Of a DNA stretch of 64,000 bases, positions 23,941 through 34,960 are shown in pieces. The DNA lies in the NCBI GenBank assembly GCA_025266875.1, contig JALLLT010000020.1, positions 620,001-684,000 on the forward strand, written 5' to 3'. The notes beneath the pieces are model-generated. The model saw only the letters and a list, made by a program, of their open reading frames with translations, was not told the DNA's origin and did not search any database. The stretch's first letter is position 1, and each line of letters opens with the position of its first letter. This DNA is from Fennellomyces sp. T-0311. Its lineage: Eukaryota; Mucoromycota; Mucoromycetes; Mucorales; Lichtheimiaceae. Both the position numbers and the translations under genes were made by a program.

Positions 23941-24355
23941 GTTACATAGCACCTTGGCCTGCACGAATAAAACAATTTTACAAGTAGACGAGATTTATTA
24001 GTATTTGTGAATTAAAAAGAAGTTTTACTATTAACTAATCTGTACTATTGATTAAAAGTAGCCATAGGCTTATTTGAAAAAAGGCGCTTGGTAAAATCGA
24101 GAAAAGAACAAAAAAATGTACAAAATGGGTTCAGAAAAAAATCGTTTAAGCATTGCTACCTGGAATGTCTATTTTTTTATTACTATGTAGAATATTTTGC
24201 ATGTTTCTTTGCACATCGACTCATCCAGTCTTGGCAATCGTTCTGAGTGATTGATTGCACTGTTTCCTCGACCCGGTATTGGAGGCTGTCACCAGTTTTG
24301 AAAGGACCAGTGGAGACTTGATTTTTTGCTTTACTCCAAAAATGGCTGCTAGGAG

Positions 24356-25318
24356 TCAAAAAGATCGATTTGGGCGGGACAGGGATTCTTGGTTGCCTCG
24401 ATCATTATAAACTGTGAAATTCTCCATGACAAAGTACGTGTTCTGTTGCTCACGTTCGTTCAGGATATAGATCACGTTATCAGAAAATGTCGGAAATGAG
24501 CCACTCTTGTACGATGAGCCGGCTTTTGCTTTTCGAGATTCTGCAATTTCTTCAGTTTGGGTGGCAAAATGGCTTTTTGAGTAGTTAAATGCTAAAATAC
24601 TGTTAGTATTGGGACATACAAAACTATCCAACTGCACGGAGAAAGATTTTTGCCTTTTTTAACCTCGTTGGTGCAATTGTAACAGATGCCATAGAGAGCT
24701 TACACCAAATCGAAGAATATACACTTTTCCGTATTACACTACGAAAAGCGTACGTATTTCGTTCGAGCCTCGTGGATCCTGGATTTGCAACAGGTACGCT
24801 TTGACTGCATTGTTAGTAAGTGGTCGCTCGATTAACTTTGGATTGTCGGCATTCCTTGACTCATTTGTTATTTCGAACATTACCTTGATATTCTTTGTTC
24901 AGAGCACCAGCTACCTCTTTCTAAATGATCCAAGGACCATGCTTTTCGACGAAACCAGATATAAAAATTGCTGATCCATGGAGAGGCCAATGGATGGCGC
25001 TTCTGCACGTGGCTTCCATCCAGGGTCGACACCAGGATCAGCTTCGATCATATCACGAAGCTTGTACGCCATCAACTTGCCAATCCGGGTGGATTTTGCT
25101 GTCTGGTAGCCGTTGGTGTTGCTATTATTGATCGCTTGAGTGAACTTCCCAATTCGATCAAGAGTGTAGCCATCACGGACACCCAAAGTCTTCGCATATT
25201 CACCAACGTGCGGCGAAGTGACTTCTTCATTTTAGGTAACTGGATCCTCTTCCATGGCGCTCACGGTTTCACCAAAGTGGAATTTTTCAGCCTCGTAGTA
25301 GAAAAAGATAAGTTGCAT
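24356..25318 (-). pseudogene. Gene with TATA box and start but several in-frame stops, family unknown
   Basis: An ATG at 25318 sits about 45 bases downstream of a minus-strand TATATAAAG. The frame reads MQLIFFYYEAEKFHFGE, meets a TAA after DPVT, and then stays open for 91 codons (VRDGYTLDRIGKFTQ, GKLMAYKLRDMIEADPG). A stop and a shifted frame follow (MFEITNESRNADN, AVKAYLLQIQDPRGSNE, another TAA, YGKVYILRFG). After a plausible intron comes a 93-codon block to 24356 (SGSFPTFSDNVIYILNER). The single TAA near the start is not removable by any intron I can find. It is probably a young pseudogene; no family is recognised. Confidence 0.5.
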
Positions 25319-25888
25319 AATGATAGTGGGTGCGACTTGTGAGGGAGATGAAAAACATCGGCTTTATATAGCAAGGTCCAAAATTACGTCTGCCGCTTAC
25401 TTTGAGAAGGCTTTTTGAAAACAGTACTTTGGGCACCAAACTCTCTTTGTTTTCATGGAACGTGGGTATTCGCTGGGCTGCTAGCTATGCTTTTGAATTA
25501 CAGAAGATATAAAGCAAAGCACAACGTGAGTGTCTATGACAGTACGGCGTTAATTTGCTTTCTTAAGATTTGATGTGCTATATGATGCAGCAATGAATGA
25601 AGTGTAGGCGAGAACATTAAGGAGAGGAAGGAGAAGGAGGAGTCACGTAAAGATCACAGGTAGGTATGCCTTCAGTACATGCTGCTTTCCCGGTTCGTAA
25701 GGTCTATAACGTATTATCGTATATAGCACGAATATATTACTTTCGCTTCTGAGAGACTGGAAGCGCGTTATTACGTAGTCTACAGAATGTGCTGTTTGCT
25801 AAGTGAACAACCAGTATCTATGCTGACAATGCACTCGATTGTGAGCCTTCAATTTATATTATTGACCATTTGCTAGTTGGCCGCTCCA
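25319..25888. other. Intergenic region before the gamma-tubulin complex gene
   Basis: Contains the minus-strand TATA-like TATATAAAG (about 25362-25370) of the pseudogene and the promoter side of the plus-strand tubulin complex gene. Nothing else is recognised. Confidence 0.45.
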
Positions 25889-28800
25889 ATGGATTCCAAT
25901 AATACATGTTCTCTAGGCAAGTCAATCAATCCACAGACACCTAAATTACCTAAGACCAAAGGTGAGATCCTATATCGACTTGGCGTTTGTGGTTGCATAA
26001 CATCAAATGAAAAGCCTATTCATGGTTAGTCCCGCATATTGCTGTGATACGTACCGTTTTAGCTGCGATTGAACATTTTTTTGGTTAAAGCAATTCCTTT
26101 TCATGAAAGCCGATGCGTGATCCACAGTACACGCCATGTTCCGAACCTATCCTATAGAAGAACCGCTTCTCGATTTCACGGCTTGGCGTGACCGTTTCAA
26201 CAGCAATGACACGTTGCCATTATGTGAATTAGGTGCGTCTTATTCCAGTTGACGAATCGATCGTCTTTCTAACGACTTCGTAAAAACAACAGATCTGCCG
26301 ACTTCTTGGACACACGCATTCAATGGACCAACGCTTGACACCAATAATGAATCGAAGCGATTTAGCTTAATCGATCGCGCTATAGCCAGCGAGGATGTGG
26401 AAATGCGACAACCTTCGCCACCGCCTGTCGTCCAGCGCGAAGAACCTGCTACTATTGCCGTAGACACTGAGGGCGATCTGGATACCATATGGGAAGAGCA
26501 GCACCAAGAGACCCAGCCGATACTGACTTGGGACGACCATGTGGAAAAGACGCCGTTCCTGACAGAACTGCCACCGGACGCGTACGAATCGGTGTATCAG
26601 AGGTACTCACGCGTAAATACGAGATAATTTTAGTACTCATCCTTTGCCAAAGCCATTTCCAAAGTCAGAGCACGCTCATTGTCAAGGAGCAACAGCTTGT
26701 GAACGTACGTCGTATTCGAGTTGATGGGAAAGGGTTGTTAATGCATTGGGAAATAGAGTTTGATCCGAACACTATCGGGCTATCCATCCGTATGCTTTCG
26801 TTGGAACAATAGTGAATTTGAACCCCGGGTGACTGATATGCGAATTCTTGGTGTGAGTTTGGCTGCTGTTCAACCGTACGTTCTACCTGTTGGCTCCCCC
26901 AATATATATCTCTGTGGCTAATAAGTGGTCACGATAGGGTTATCAAACGGTTGTTACAGTTCGGTGCACAAATGAAACGGCTGGAATCCATGGTACGGAT
27001 ATGTAAGACAAACCCAGCGTAAGTTATATTTAGGTTTTCTCCCAGATCAAACTAAAAGATCAACTTCATATAGTCGATACGGACTTACTGGCGTTGCGTT
27101 TGCATGCTGCATAGCAGAACTTCATTTGCAGTTTCAGCACTCTCTTAGCACCGTTTTTGAATCCGCGAAAGAATGGACGGTGCTGAAGGTGTACCACCAC
27201 GTGGCTACATTAGCAGATACAGTGGATCGACTTGTGGGGCTTATTCTCATGGATGGCGCTCTGAAGGTATGCGCAACGCTGACGGTCAAAGGAAGGCTTG
27301 GTAACGTTGTAAGGAAAGAATGCACCTAGCGGAGCGATTGAAGAGTTGTATCAAGTTGGGTTCTATATCCCGTTTGGTAACAAGCTACTTGAAATACTGC
27401 ACATGGAGATTGCCCCCTTTGATTATGCTGCAGTGGGAAATTCGGCATTTTATCGGGATATATCTCTTGGCATTCTGTGTCATACCAGCATACCTTATCT
27501 CTCCATGTTGAGCGAATGGGTTGGTCTGAGCAGTAAGTCGTTGATCACTGATCCAGCGTTTGCGGATTGGAAGGACCTTGTGGACGAATCACCTGTGCGC
27601 GACCCGTATGGTGAGTTCTTTCTTCATGATGTACACCGATTCAAGGAGGCTTTGGTAGATCGATTTCGGGTAGGTGTTAGAAATGGGTAATATATATACT
27701 GTCCCGGGATTAAATCCTGTTGAATAGCCAAGAAAAGATGACGAGCTGCCGTATTTTTTAAATTCTATGCAAGCAGGCGTCATTCTACGCACAGGAAATG
27801 CCCTGCAGCTTTTGCGCCGCTTCCAACCAGAGCATCCACTGTGCCGCGTAGGAAATGCTTCAGATTTTGGCTTACGACTGATGCCCCTGGAAGCACAAAG
27901 CAACAAGTACGTTTTTTTTGGCTGGGGTTGTCATCCCACTTACGTTTTGCTATAGATATATCCGTAGATTACATGCATTTGCAGACCGTGTTCGCCAATA
28001 CAACAAACAACAGCAGGACATCATCATCTCACAGGTTTGCAACACATGATTAGCTTAATGATGACACGTGTTTTAATCTGAGTTGTTACAGGACATGTCG
28101 GTGCCAAGCGTCGAAATGGAAGAAGATGACGACGTACCGACACTCAAACCTCTGCGAGAGATCAAGCTTGTCAGTGAATTCCACCGAACACTTGATGCCA
28201 TCTTGACGTGCCACGAGAGCGACTCTGACGAATCATATATCCCCACACTGGACACGATCACGGATCAGAGCGTGCGCCAACCGTTGGCTATCTGGTGTCC
28301 GCTTGTCAATGAAAGTGCCATGAAACTGTTCACACAAAAGTTCCACATTCAAGCTCATTTTGAGCTGATTCGCCGGTTCTTTTTGTTCGGCGACGACAGG
28401 TTCAGCAGCGGGATCGTGGATGCGTTGTTCAACAGCAGCCAAGGGGTGATGGGCTTGAGGTTGCATGGCAGTTATCGCTGGCCGCCACATACTTCGGATT
28501 TGAATATGGCTTTGCGGGCCGTCCTTCTGGAAGGCCTGGCGCATATGCCAAGTCAAATCAAGGGGCATATCTGCACAGGACATGAGGATCAGGATATAGA
28601 CGATCTCATTACGTTTGGCGTACGCGAAGGAGACAGTCAGTGGCGTGATCCACGCAGTACGTGAGAAACGTGGCTAATGTATGGCAGGGGGAATACTCAT
28701 TAATGGAATTACAGAAATCGATGCACTTAACTTTTTATACGTCTCGTATCGGGTTCCATATCCGCTCGACATTATCATCACTGGCCGCACGTTGGACAAG

Positions 28801-29433
28801 TACAACCGCATGTTTACCTTCCTGTTACAAGTACACCGGATCAATGTAGCAACCAAACACATTTATCAGAAACTCCAGCTATCAGAGAGTCCAGTACTGC
28901 ATCGCATCAGGTTTCAGGTTCGGCAGTTCACGAATGCGCTGATGCAGTATGTATTCGACACTGCGATCCACGCGACCTGGCTATCGTTTATTGATCAGAT
29001 CAAGGGTGACACGACGTTGTTCCAGACAATGGATCCAATCATGTTTGGCGAATACCACGAGCACGTTCTGGATCGGATGCTGTACCAATGTTTCCTGAAA
29101 CAAAGTCAGCAACCTATCAAGCATATGCTGGATCAAGTTTTCGAGGACATGTTAGCATTTGCGTTTTCGGCAGATCAAGAACCACTGCAACTATTCGATC
29201 AGTTCTGTGAACATGCTTATCAGTTTACTGAAGTACTACGCAAGCTGCACGACCGCGGGATCGGACGTTTGGGCAACGTGATGAATTCTCTGAATGACCA
29301 AGGCAGCTCTGGGTTGTTTGGTGACTTTCATGATAAATTAGATGCGAAGTCGGGACAGGGCGCTTTTGCCCACGAACTGTTGACCCGTCTTGACATGAAT
29401 GGATATTATTCCAATAAAGTAACTAATGTGTAA
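25889..29433 (+). CDS. Gamma-tubulin complex component (Spc97/Spc98 family, probably GCP4/5/6-like)
   Basis: A structural protein of the gamma-tubulin complex, which nucleates microtubules at the spindle pole body. Twelve exons with closing phases give 937 residues: 25889-25961, 26128-26232, 26293-26602, 26665-26704, 26757-26875, 26938-27018, 27074-27266, 27319-27669, 27728-27906, 27956-28034, 28092-28656 and 28715-29433. The family N-domain is clear at EQQLVNSLIRTLSGYPS, and a helical bundle follows. GRIP2-type features include FLLQVHRINVATKHI and LRFQ-like HRIRFQVRQFTNALMQYV. Near the end are LDQVFEDMLAF and LLTRLDMNGYYS. Highly conserved GCP2/GCP3 sequences are not obvious, so a GCP4/5/6-type subunit is favoured. 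The first ATG is chosen at 25889 because its exon joins in phase; an in-frame ATG at 26136 is the alternative. Confidence 0.85.
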
Positions 29434-29709
29434 ACCCGGGCATGCTTGCCGACCGCTGTTGTTGAAATTATAAATTACTGTAGAAGAGTACAAACCAAGA
29501 TGTGGGGTGATACATGCAGCAATATTGTCTAGTGCTTTTTCGGGGGTGGGAACAAGTGATTAAAATTAGAATAGTAGATAACGTAAGTAGGAAAATAATA
29601 CAGTAAATGGTAATATCATATTATGAAGTGGTGGAGGGGATCGCGTATACTTTGTTCAAAGAAAACTGTTTCGGTAATAACCGTTTCGCCAAGGATTTCA
29701 TTCGTGCGC

Positions 29710-30036
29710 CTACTGAAAAAGATGCGTGAGCCTTTTTCTGATCTGATTGAGCTGCACTGTTGTGATCCGACCTCCATGGTGGTGGTGTCTTCGTTGCTCT
29801 GGAAGCGCTGTTTCCGAATCCTCGTCGATATAGTGGATCGATGGCGGATCAGCTGAAAACGAGACACTGCGACGACTACCCGCGCTCGGCCGTTGGCGTT
29901 CCAAGCTGGCGGCGACTTTGGTGGGTGTTGTGATGGGCGGCACCGCAGGCAGTTCATCGTCTTGTTGGTACCATGAATCCAGCACGGGGAGGGAGTCGTA
30001 TAACGATGAACGTTTACAGGAACTGCGGGAAACCAT
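29710..30036 (-). CDS. Small protein of 108 residues with an RSVSF motif, function unknown
   Basis: A compact single-exon gene starting MVSRSSCKRSSLYDSL. A minus-strand ATATAAAAGG about 65 bases upstream supports this ATG over longer readings. The protein is hydrophilic, with a Pro/Thr patch (PAVPPITTPTK), then SRRSVSFSADPPSIHYIDED, a His run and a basic end (LNQIRKRLTHLF). RSVSF fits the loose K/R-x-V-x-F pattern used to dock on protein phosphatase 1, which is only suggestive. It is head to head with septin CDC3 with 152 bases between the starts, and convergent with the tubulin complex gene. Confidence 0.5.
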   Translation of the reverse strand: MVSRSSCKRSSLYDSLPVLDSWYQQDDELPAVPPITTPTKVAASLERQRPSAGSRRSVSFSADPPSIHYIDEDSETALPEQRRHHHHGGRITTVQLNQIRKRLTHLFQ

Positions 30037-30100
30037 GTGTGTGATTGATGCGTTGAAAGTTGAGAAGTAGATAAAGTAAAAAGAAAAAGGCATTCTGTGA

Positions 30101-30110
30101 CCTTTTATAT
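30101..30110 (-). promoter_or_regulatory. TATA box of the 108-residue protein gene
   Basis: ATATAAAAGG on the minus strand, about 65 bases before the ATG at 30036. It lies in the short bidirectional promoter shared with septin CDC3. Confidence 0.6.
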
Positions 30111-30188
30111 GCAAAAGCCGGCACTGAAACCTCGGTTGGCTGAACCAAGCAAAATTCACCGTGGTGGTAATCGGCTCCGACTGCTGCC

Positions 30189-30674
30189 ATGGAAACACAA
30201 GAGATCAAAATTGTTTATGGTAAGTGGGTTACACAGATTATTAGGCCTTTCTCTCCATAGCAACTCCTTGACAGTTCCCCCCCGCAACACTCTCCTTTTC
30301 ACAACAAAAGGCCTTCGCATTCCTTTTCTTCTTTTCCTCTTTCTCTCTTTTTTTACTCTTTCTTTTATTTTAATTAATCGCAAATGGGTAGGTTGGAAGA
30401 ATCTCGGTACATTGTATAGTAGCTGATGTCCTAGCTCATTAGTTGATCAAGTGAACGGCGCGTCATCTGGTGTAAGTCTTTATTTCGTATATTTTGACAG
30501 CGGGACAAAGTTCCTGAGTGGTTTGCATCTAGATTACAGTGGTGCGCAAGAAACTCCAAGGTTATGTTGGCTTTGCCAACCTGCCAAACCAAGTGCATCG
30601 AAAATCGGTCAAGAAAGGATTTCAATTCACTTGCATGGTTGTTGGTATGTTTCTCTCTTTTAGAATGGGAAGCG

Positions 30675-30722
<48 letters not shown>

Positions 30723-31907
30723 CGGGGTGTGGGTTGCATAAGGGGCTGAAGGGGAAGGGAGGTTGCGTTTAGAATTCAGGAACTCAGACATCATACTTTA
30801 GGTGAATCGGGACTTGGCAAGTCGACACTTGTCAACACATTGTTCAATACACAGCTGTATCCGCCCAAAGAGAATGTTGAACTGACGCACGAAACTCCTC
30901 AGACCGTCGAGATCCAATCCATCACTGCAGATATTGAAGAGAATGGCGTCAAGCTGCGATTGACTGTTGTTGATTCGCCTGGTTTTGGTGACTTTGTTAA
31001 CAATGAAGAAAGCTGGAAGCCAATCCTTGACAATATCGAGTCGCGCTTCGATGCCTATCTTGAGCAAGAGAATCGAGTCAACCGTCGCCGGATGGTCGAT
31101 AATCGCATCCACGCATGCCTTTACTTTATCATGCCCACCGGTCACGCCCTCAAACCGCTGGATATCGAGTTTATGCGACGTCTTCATACGCGGGTCAACC
31201 TGATTCCAGTCATTGCCAAGGCCGACACGTTGACTGAAGAAGAAGTCATGGCATTCAAGCAGCGCATTTTGGCAGACATCAACTACCACAAAATCCAGAT
31301 CTATCAGGCACCTGTCTACGAATATGATGACCAGGAAACCATTGCAGAGAACCGCGAGATCATGTCCAAAATCCCATTTGCAGTCGTGGGCTCTGACAAG
31401 GAATTCGAAGTCGAAGGTGGGCGTCGCGTACGCGGCCGCAAATATCCGTGGGGTGTGATTGAAGTGGACAATGAGGACCACTGCGACTTTGTCAAGCTGC
31501 GACAGATGCTCATCCGCACGCATATGGAAGAGCTCAAAGAATACACCAACGACGTGTTGTACGAGAACTACCGTACCGAGAAGCTCAAAGCCATGGGTAT
31601 CCAGCAAGATCCTTCTGTCTTTAAGGAAGTCAATCCTGTCCAAAAGATGGAGGAGGAGCGCCTGGCTCACGAGCAAAAGCTGGCCAAGATGGAGGCCGAG
31701 ATGCGGTCGGTCTTCCAGGCCAAGGTTGCGGAGAAGGAGACCAAGCTCAAGCAATCCGAGGAAGAGCTGTATGCTCGTCACAAGGAGATGAAGGAGGCGC
31801 TCGAGAAGCAGCGCATGGACTTGGAAGAGAAGAGACGCCGTCTGGAAAGCGGAAGACCGATCACTCCAGAAAAAGTCAAGAAGAAGGGCTTTTCCTTCAA
31901 CAAATAA
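30189..31907 (+). CDS. CDC3: Septin, Cdc3 type
   Basis: A GTP-binding cytoskeletal protein that polymerises into hetero-oligomeric filaments at septa and hyphal branch sites. Three exons (30189-30219, 30540-30644, 30802-31907) give 413 residues. The polybasic and N-terminal interface segment [16 protein letters not shown] is Cdc3-like. GTPase motifs are G1 [10 protein letters not shown]3 DSPGFGDF and G4 IAKAD. The septin unique element reads [14 protein letters not shown] and ends in [19 protein letters not shown] coiled coil (about residues 310-390) with [13 protein letters not shown] follows, and the tail KKKGFSF matches yeast Cdc3. Intron 1 is unusually long (320 bases) and intron 2 holds a GA microsatellite. 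The tiny first exon [10 protein letters not shown] is short but in phase. Confidence 0.93.
30676..30719 (+). repeat. (GA)n microsatellite in septin intron 2
   Basis: About 20 GA units within intron 2 of CDC3, between the donor at 30645 and the acceptor at 30801. Confidence 0.95.
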
Positions 31908-31996
31908 GTTTCCTACATCATCTCTCCCGCTCTAGTTTGCTCCTTCTCTTTTATAATCGCACACCGTTTTTATTCTCGATAAAGTTCGCTATTTAT

Positions 31997-33681
31997 TTAA
32001 TTCTGATTAACACGCAAGTGGAACGACTTGGGTCTGACAAACTGATCGAAACCATGCTTGCTCATCGAGAACCCCAGTCCACTATCCTTTGCGCCCACCC
32101 AGGCCAATGCAGGGTCAATATAGTCGCAGCGATTCATAAAGCATGTGCCGCATTCGATCTGGTTGCCAATCTCTAGTGCCTTGTCGACGTCTTTCGTCCA
32201 AATACTGGCCGTCAAACCATATTGCGAGTCATTCATCAATCGAACCGCTTCCTCGTCCGAGCTCACAGGGACAACAGCCAGCACGGGTCCAAAAGTCTGT
32301 TCGTTTTCCTTTTAGTATCGCAAACTTATTTCTTTTTCCACGAGGTTACGCACCTCTTCTTGCATGATGGTCATGTCGTGCTTCATATCCACAACTATTT
32401 GAGGTCCAACATAGGTAGTGCCGGGCTTTACATATGATTAGCACGCTCCATGGTGTTCTGCGCGAAGAAATACCTTGGCATTCGGGAAGTACTTGTCCGA
32501 CTGGATAAGCAGCCGTGCCCCTTTGACAACTAAAACGCAAGGGATCAGCAACCATCCTGCCTCCCTACTTTCCGCACTCGACTACCTGCTTCTGCCAATT
32601 GGGCGCGAACTTTGTCTGCAAAGCGTAAATGTGCCATTGGCCCAAGGGTAGTTTCAGGATCGCTTGGATCACCCAGCTTGTAGTTCTATACCGGCTCGCG
32701 TGAGGAACACACACGATTACCAGACGAAACGGCCACTTACCTGGGTAATGGCTGTGGCCTTTTGCAGGAATGCCTCATACACATCGATATGAACATAGCA
32801 TCGTTCAATCGAGCAGCAGCATTGTCCTGAATTGAAAAAGGCCCCGTCGACGATGTTTTCAGCTGCGAAGTCTATGTCTGCATCCGCCCGCACATAGGCC
32901 GGATCCTTTCCGCCCAGCTCCATGCCCAAGCCGATCAATCTTTGCGAGTCACCGATGGCCTTACGAATCGCCTTGCCAACGGCAATGCTTCCGGTAAAGC
33001 TGACATATTCGATTCCGGGATGTCGCACCAAGTAGTCGGCGCCATTGTCGTCGGTGTGCATGGCTTGTATCACCTGTTGGGGTACACCCGCCTCGTGAAA
33101 CGTTTGGACGAAAAGATCTGCACACTTGGGTGTCTGAGGCGATTGCTTCAACAAGACTGAATTGCCTGCAAGCAATGCAGGCACCACGTTATTCACTGGT
33201 TCATCCGTTAGCGCATAGGCGGTTCGCTTTTAGGCAATAAAAGGGAAAAAAGAAAACTAAAAATAAATTTACCCATGGTGAGGTAAGGGTAGTTCCATGC
33301 AGCAATGATAAACACCGGGCCGAGCGGCTCTTTCCGCAGGAAACGCTTGACACTGGCTGACGTTTCGACGATTTCATCGGCCAAGCTTTCCTCTGCCACG
33401 GAAATCATGTAGTTGGCTCGTTCCAACACGCCGCCGACTTCGCCTGCTGCGTAACGCACGGGGCGCCCCATCTGCGTGACAATTGTTTCGCCGACTTGTT
33501 CTTTCTTTTGCTCAAACAGCGCGCAGAACTTCTTGAGGATCTTTACGCGGTCTGGAACCGACACTTGGCGCCACGCAATGAAGCCTTCCGTTGCCCGGGC
33601 AACAGCAGCGTCGATATCGGCGTGGGTTGCGCAGGGGACTTCAAACAGAGGTTGCTGAGTGACCGGTGACAAGACCTGCAT
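31997..33681 (-). CDS. NAD(P)-dependent aldehyde dehydrogenase
   Basis: Oxidises an aldehyde to its acid; the substrate is not deducible. Six exons (33273-33681, 32741-33195, 32586-32685, 32474-32529, 32354-32425, 31997-32296) give 463 residues, typical of the shorter cytosolic ALDH families. Motifs are the Rossmann-entry IIAAWNYPYLTM, VLLKQSPQTPKCA, FTGSIAVGKAIRK, the general base in LGMELGGKDPAYV, the nucleophile in FFNSGQCCCSIER, and EETFGPVLAVVP. The C-terminal segment with NRCDYIDPALAWVGAKDSGLG is of the type seen in fungal and bacterial semialdehyde-type ALDHs. No targeting peptide is seen. It is head to head with the glycosyltransferase, only 145 bases between ATGs. Confidence 0.9.
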
Positions 33682-33826
33682 GACGTTGGATTTGGAAAGA
33701 GGAGAAAAGCAGGAAAGGGGAAGGTGAGAGAGAGAGAGAAAGAGAAAGAAACGAGGCTTTGTATTTTGGCGAGATGGTGTAACTGTTTTCTTTTCTTTCT
33801 CTTTACTTTTCCTAAAAAACAGCCCA

Positions 33827-34864
33827 ATGGAGCGTGTGTTTACGAAACGCTTTCTAATAGCTCTGCTTTGCACTGTTTTCCTGCTTTCCCTTGCTACGCT
33901 GCTTTCGAGCTTGTTTCCGTTCCAGAACCGGTTTGGCAGTGCAGCCATTGTGCAACACGAGTCAGCACCCACCGTCATAGAGAGCGACGATATGACACCC
34001 GAGCCGGAGGACACGGTTGACGTTGACACAGCGCCCACCAAAGCGGACGCGTGGAAGCCCAAGCAGTTTGACGAGCCTAGTCTGACGATCAGACAAGCGA
34101 TTCAGCGGAATGTTCGCAAAGAAAAGCGTGACAAGATCCTGCTGGTAGCTGTAGCCAATCAGGGCATGGGTGATTACACGCTCAACTGGATAGAGTCGTT
34201 GAAACGCACCAAGCAGGATGAACGGTATCTCGTGTTTGCCATCGACGACGCCCTTGTGGATACGATGACCAAAGCCGGGCACGGAGCCCACGTTGTGCGG
34301 ATACCTGACGAATGGTTTCACAAGACGCTCTCAAGTGGATTTGCAAAGTGGCTGGATAAGGATTATACACCGATTACGCATGCCAAGACGCTGGTGGTGG
34401 AGCGGCTGCTGTACATGGATGTGACAGTGTGGTTCTCGGATGTTGATATTGTGTTTACGCATCGTGGCATCTATCGCTACTTGCTGGATAAGCTAAATGC
34501 ACGCAAGACCCAAGTGCTTTTCACGCAGGAAACAGAGCAAAAGATCGTCAACTCGGGCTTCTACATCATGCGCCCAACGGATTTGAGTAAGCGGATCTTG
34601 GCCGATGCCATTGTCATTCAGGATAACCAGCCAAAGGTCACGCAGCAGCGGGCAATCAACCGAGTGTTGGATGAGTTGGACTTGTCTTACCAGACCAGCC
34701 CCGTGGCATTACTGGATCTGCCGCTCTTCCCGCATGGGAGACTGTACTTTGAGCGCTCGATTCCAAAAAAATACGAGATGGAGCCCATGATCGTCCACGC
34801 CAATTATCGCGTGGGCGACAAGAAAAGGGAAGCGCTGCAGCAAGCCAATCTTTGGTACCTTTAA
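33827..34864 (+). CDS. Type II membrane glycosyltransferase of the nucleotide-diphospho-sugar transferase family
   Basis: Intronless, 345 residues, unlike most neighbours. A short cytosolic MERVFTKR is followed by a 20-residue membrane anchor (residues 9-28). A Pro/Asp/Thr-rich stem reaches about residue 75, and a luminal catalytic domain follows. This domain shows LVAVANQGMGDYTLNWIESL, YLVFAIDD, a region with LLYMDVTVWFSDVDIVF carrying the metal-binding DxD (DVD), NSGFYIMRP and IVHANYRVGDKKR. This is the pattern of the nucleotide-diphospho-sugar transferase fold used by alpha-xylosyl- and galactosyltransferases (PF03407-like). It probably acts in the Golgi on cell-wall or protein glycans; the donor sugar is unknown. 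It ends 96 bases from the convergent secreted-protein gene. Confidence 0.85.
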   Translation: MERVFTKRFLIALLCTVFLLSLATLLSSLFPFQNRFGSAAIVQHESAPTVIESDDMTPEPEDTVDVDTAPTKADAWKPKQFDEPSLTIRQAIQRNVRKEKRDKILLVAVANQGMGDYTLNWIESLKRTKQDERYLVFAIDDALVDTMTKAGHGAHVVRIPDEWFHKTLSSGFAKWLDKDYTPITHAKTLVVERLLYMDVTVWFSDVDIVFTHRGIYRYLLDKLNARKTQVLFTQETEQKIVNSGFYIMRPTDLSKRILADAIVIQDNQPKVTQQRAINRVLDELDLSYQTSPVALLDLPLFPHGRLYFERSIPKKYEMEPMIVHANYRVGDKKREALQQANLWYL

Positions 34865-34960
34865 CAACTCGCCCCGCCGTTGCTCCTATTCTCCACCATT
34901 TGTATCATAGTTATATAAATATATATGTTATATCAATTAAAGTGCATTTTATTCGCGTTA

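Noticed and set aside
30798..31781. 327-codon minus-strand ORF opposite septin CDC3
   Set aside because: It is the antisense shadow of the septin coding exon; the plus strand has complete GTPase motifs and the minus frame is a leucine/histidine-rich artefact.
33827..34864. Possible horizontal transfer of the intronless glycosyltransferase
   Set aside because: Lack of introns alone is weak evidence; codon use and the type II membrane layout look like ordinary fungal Golgi enzymes.
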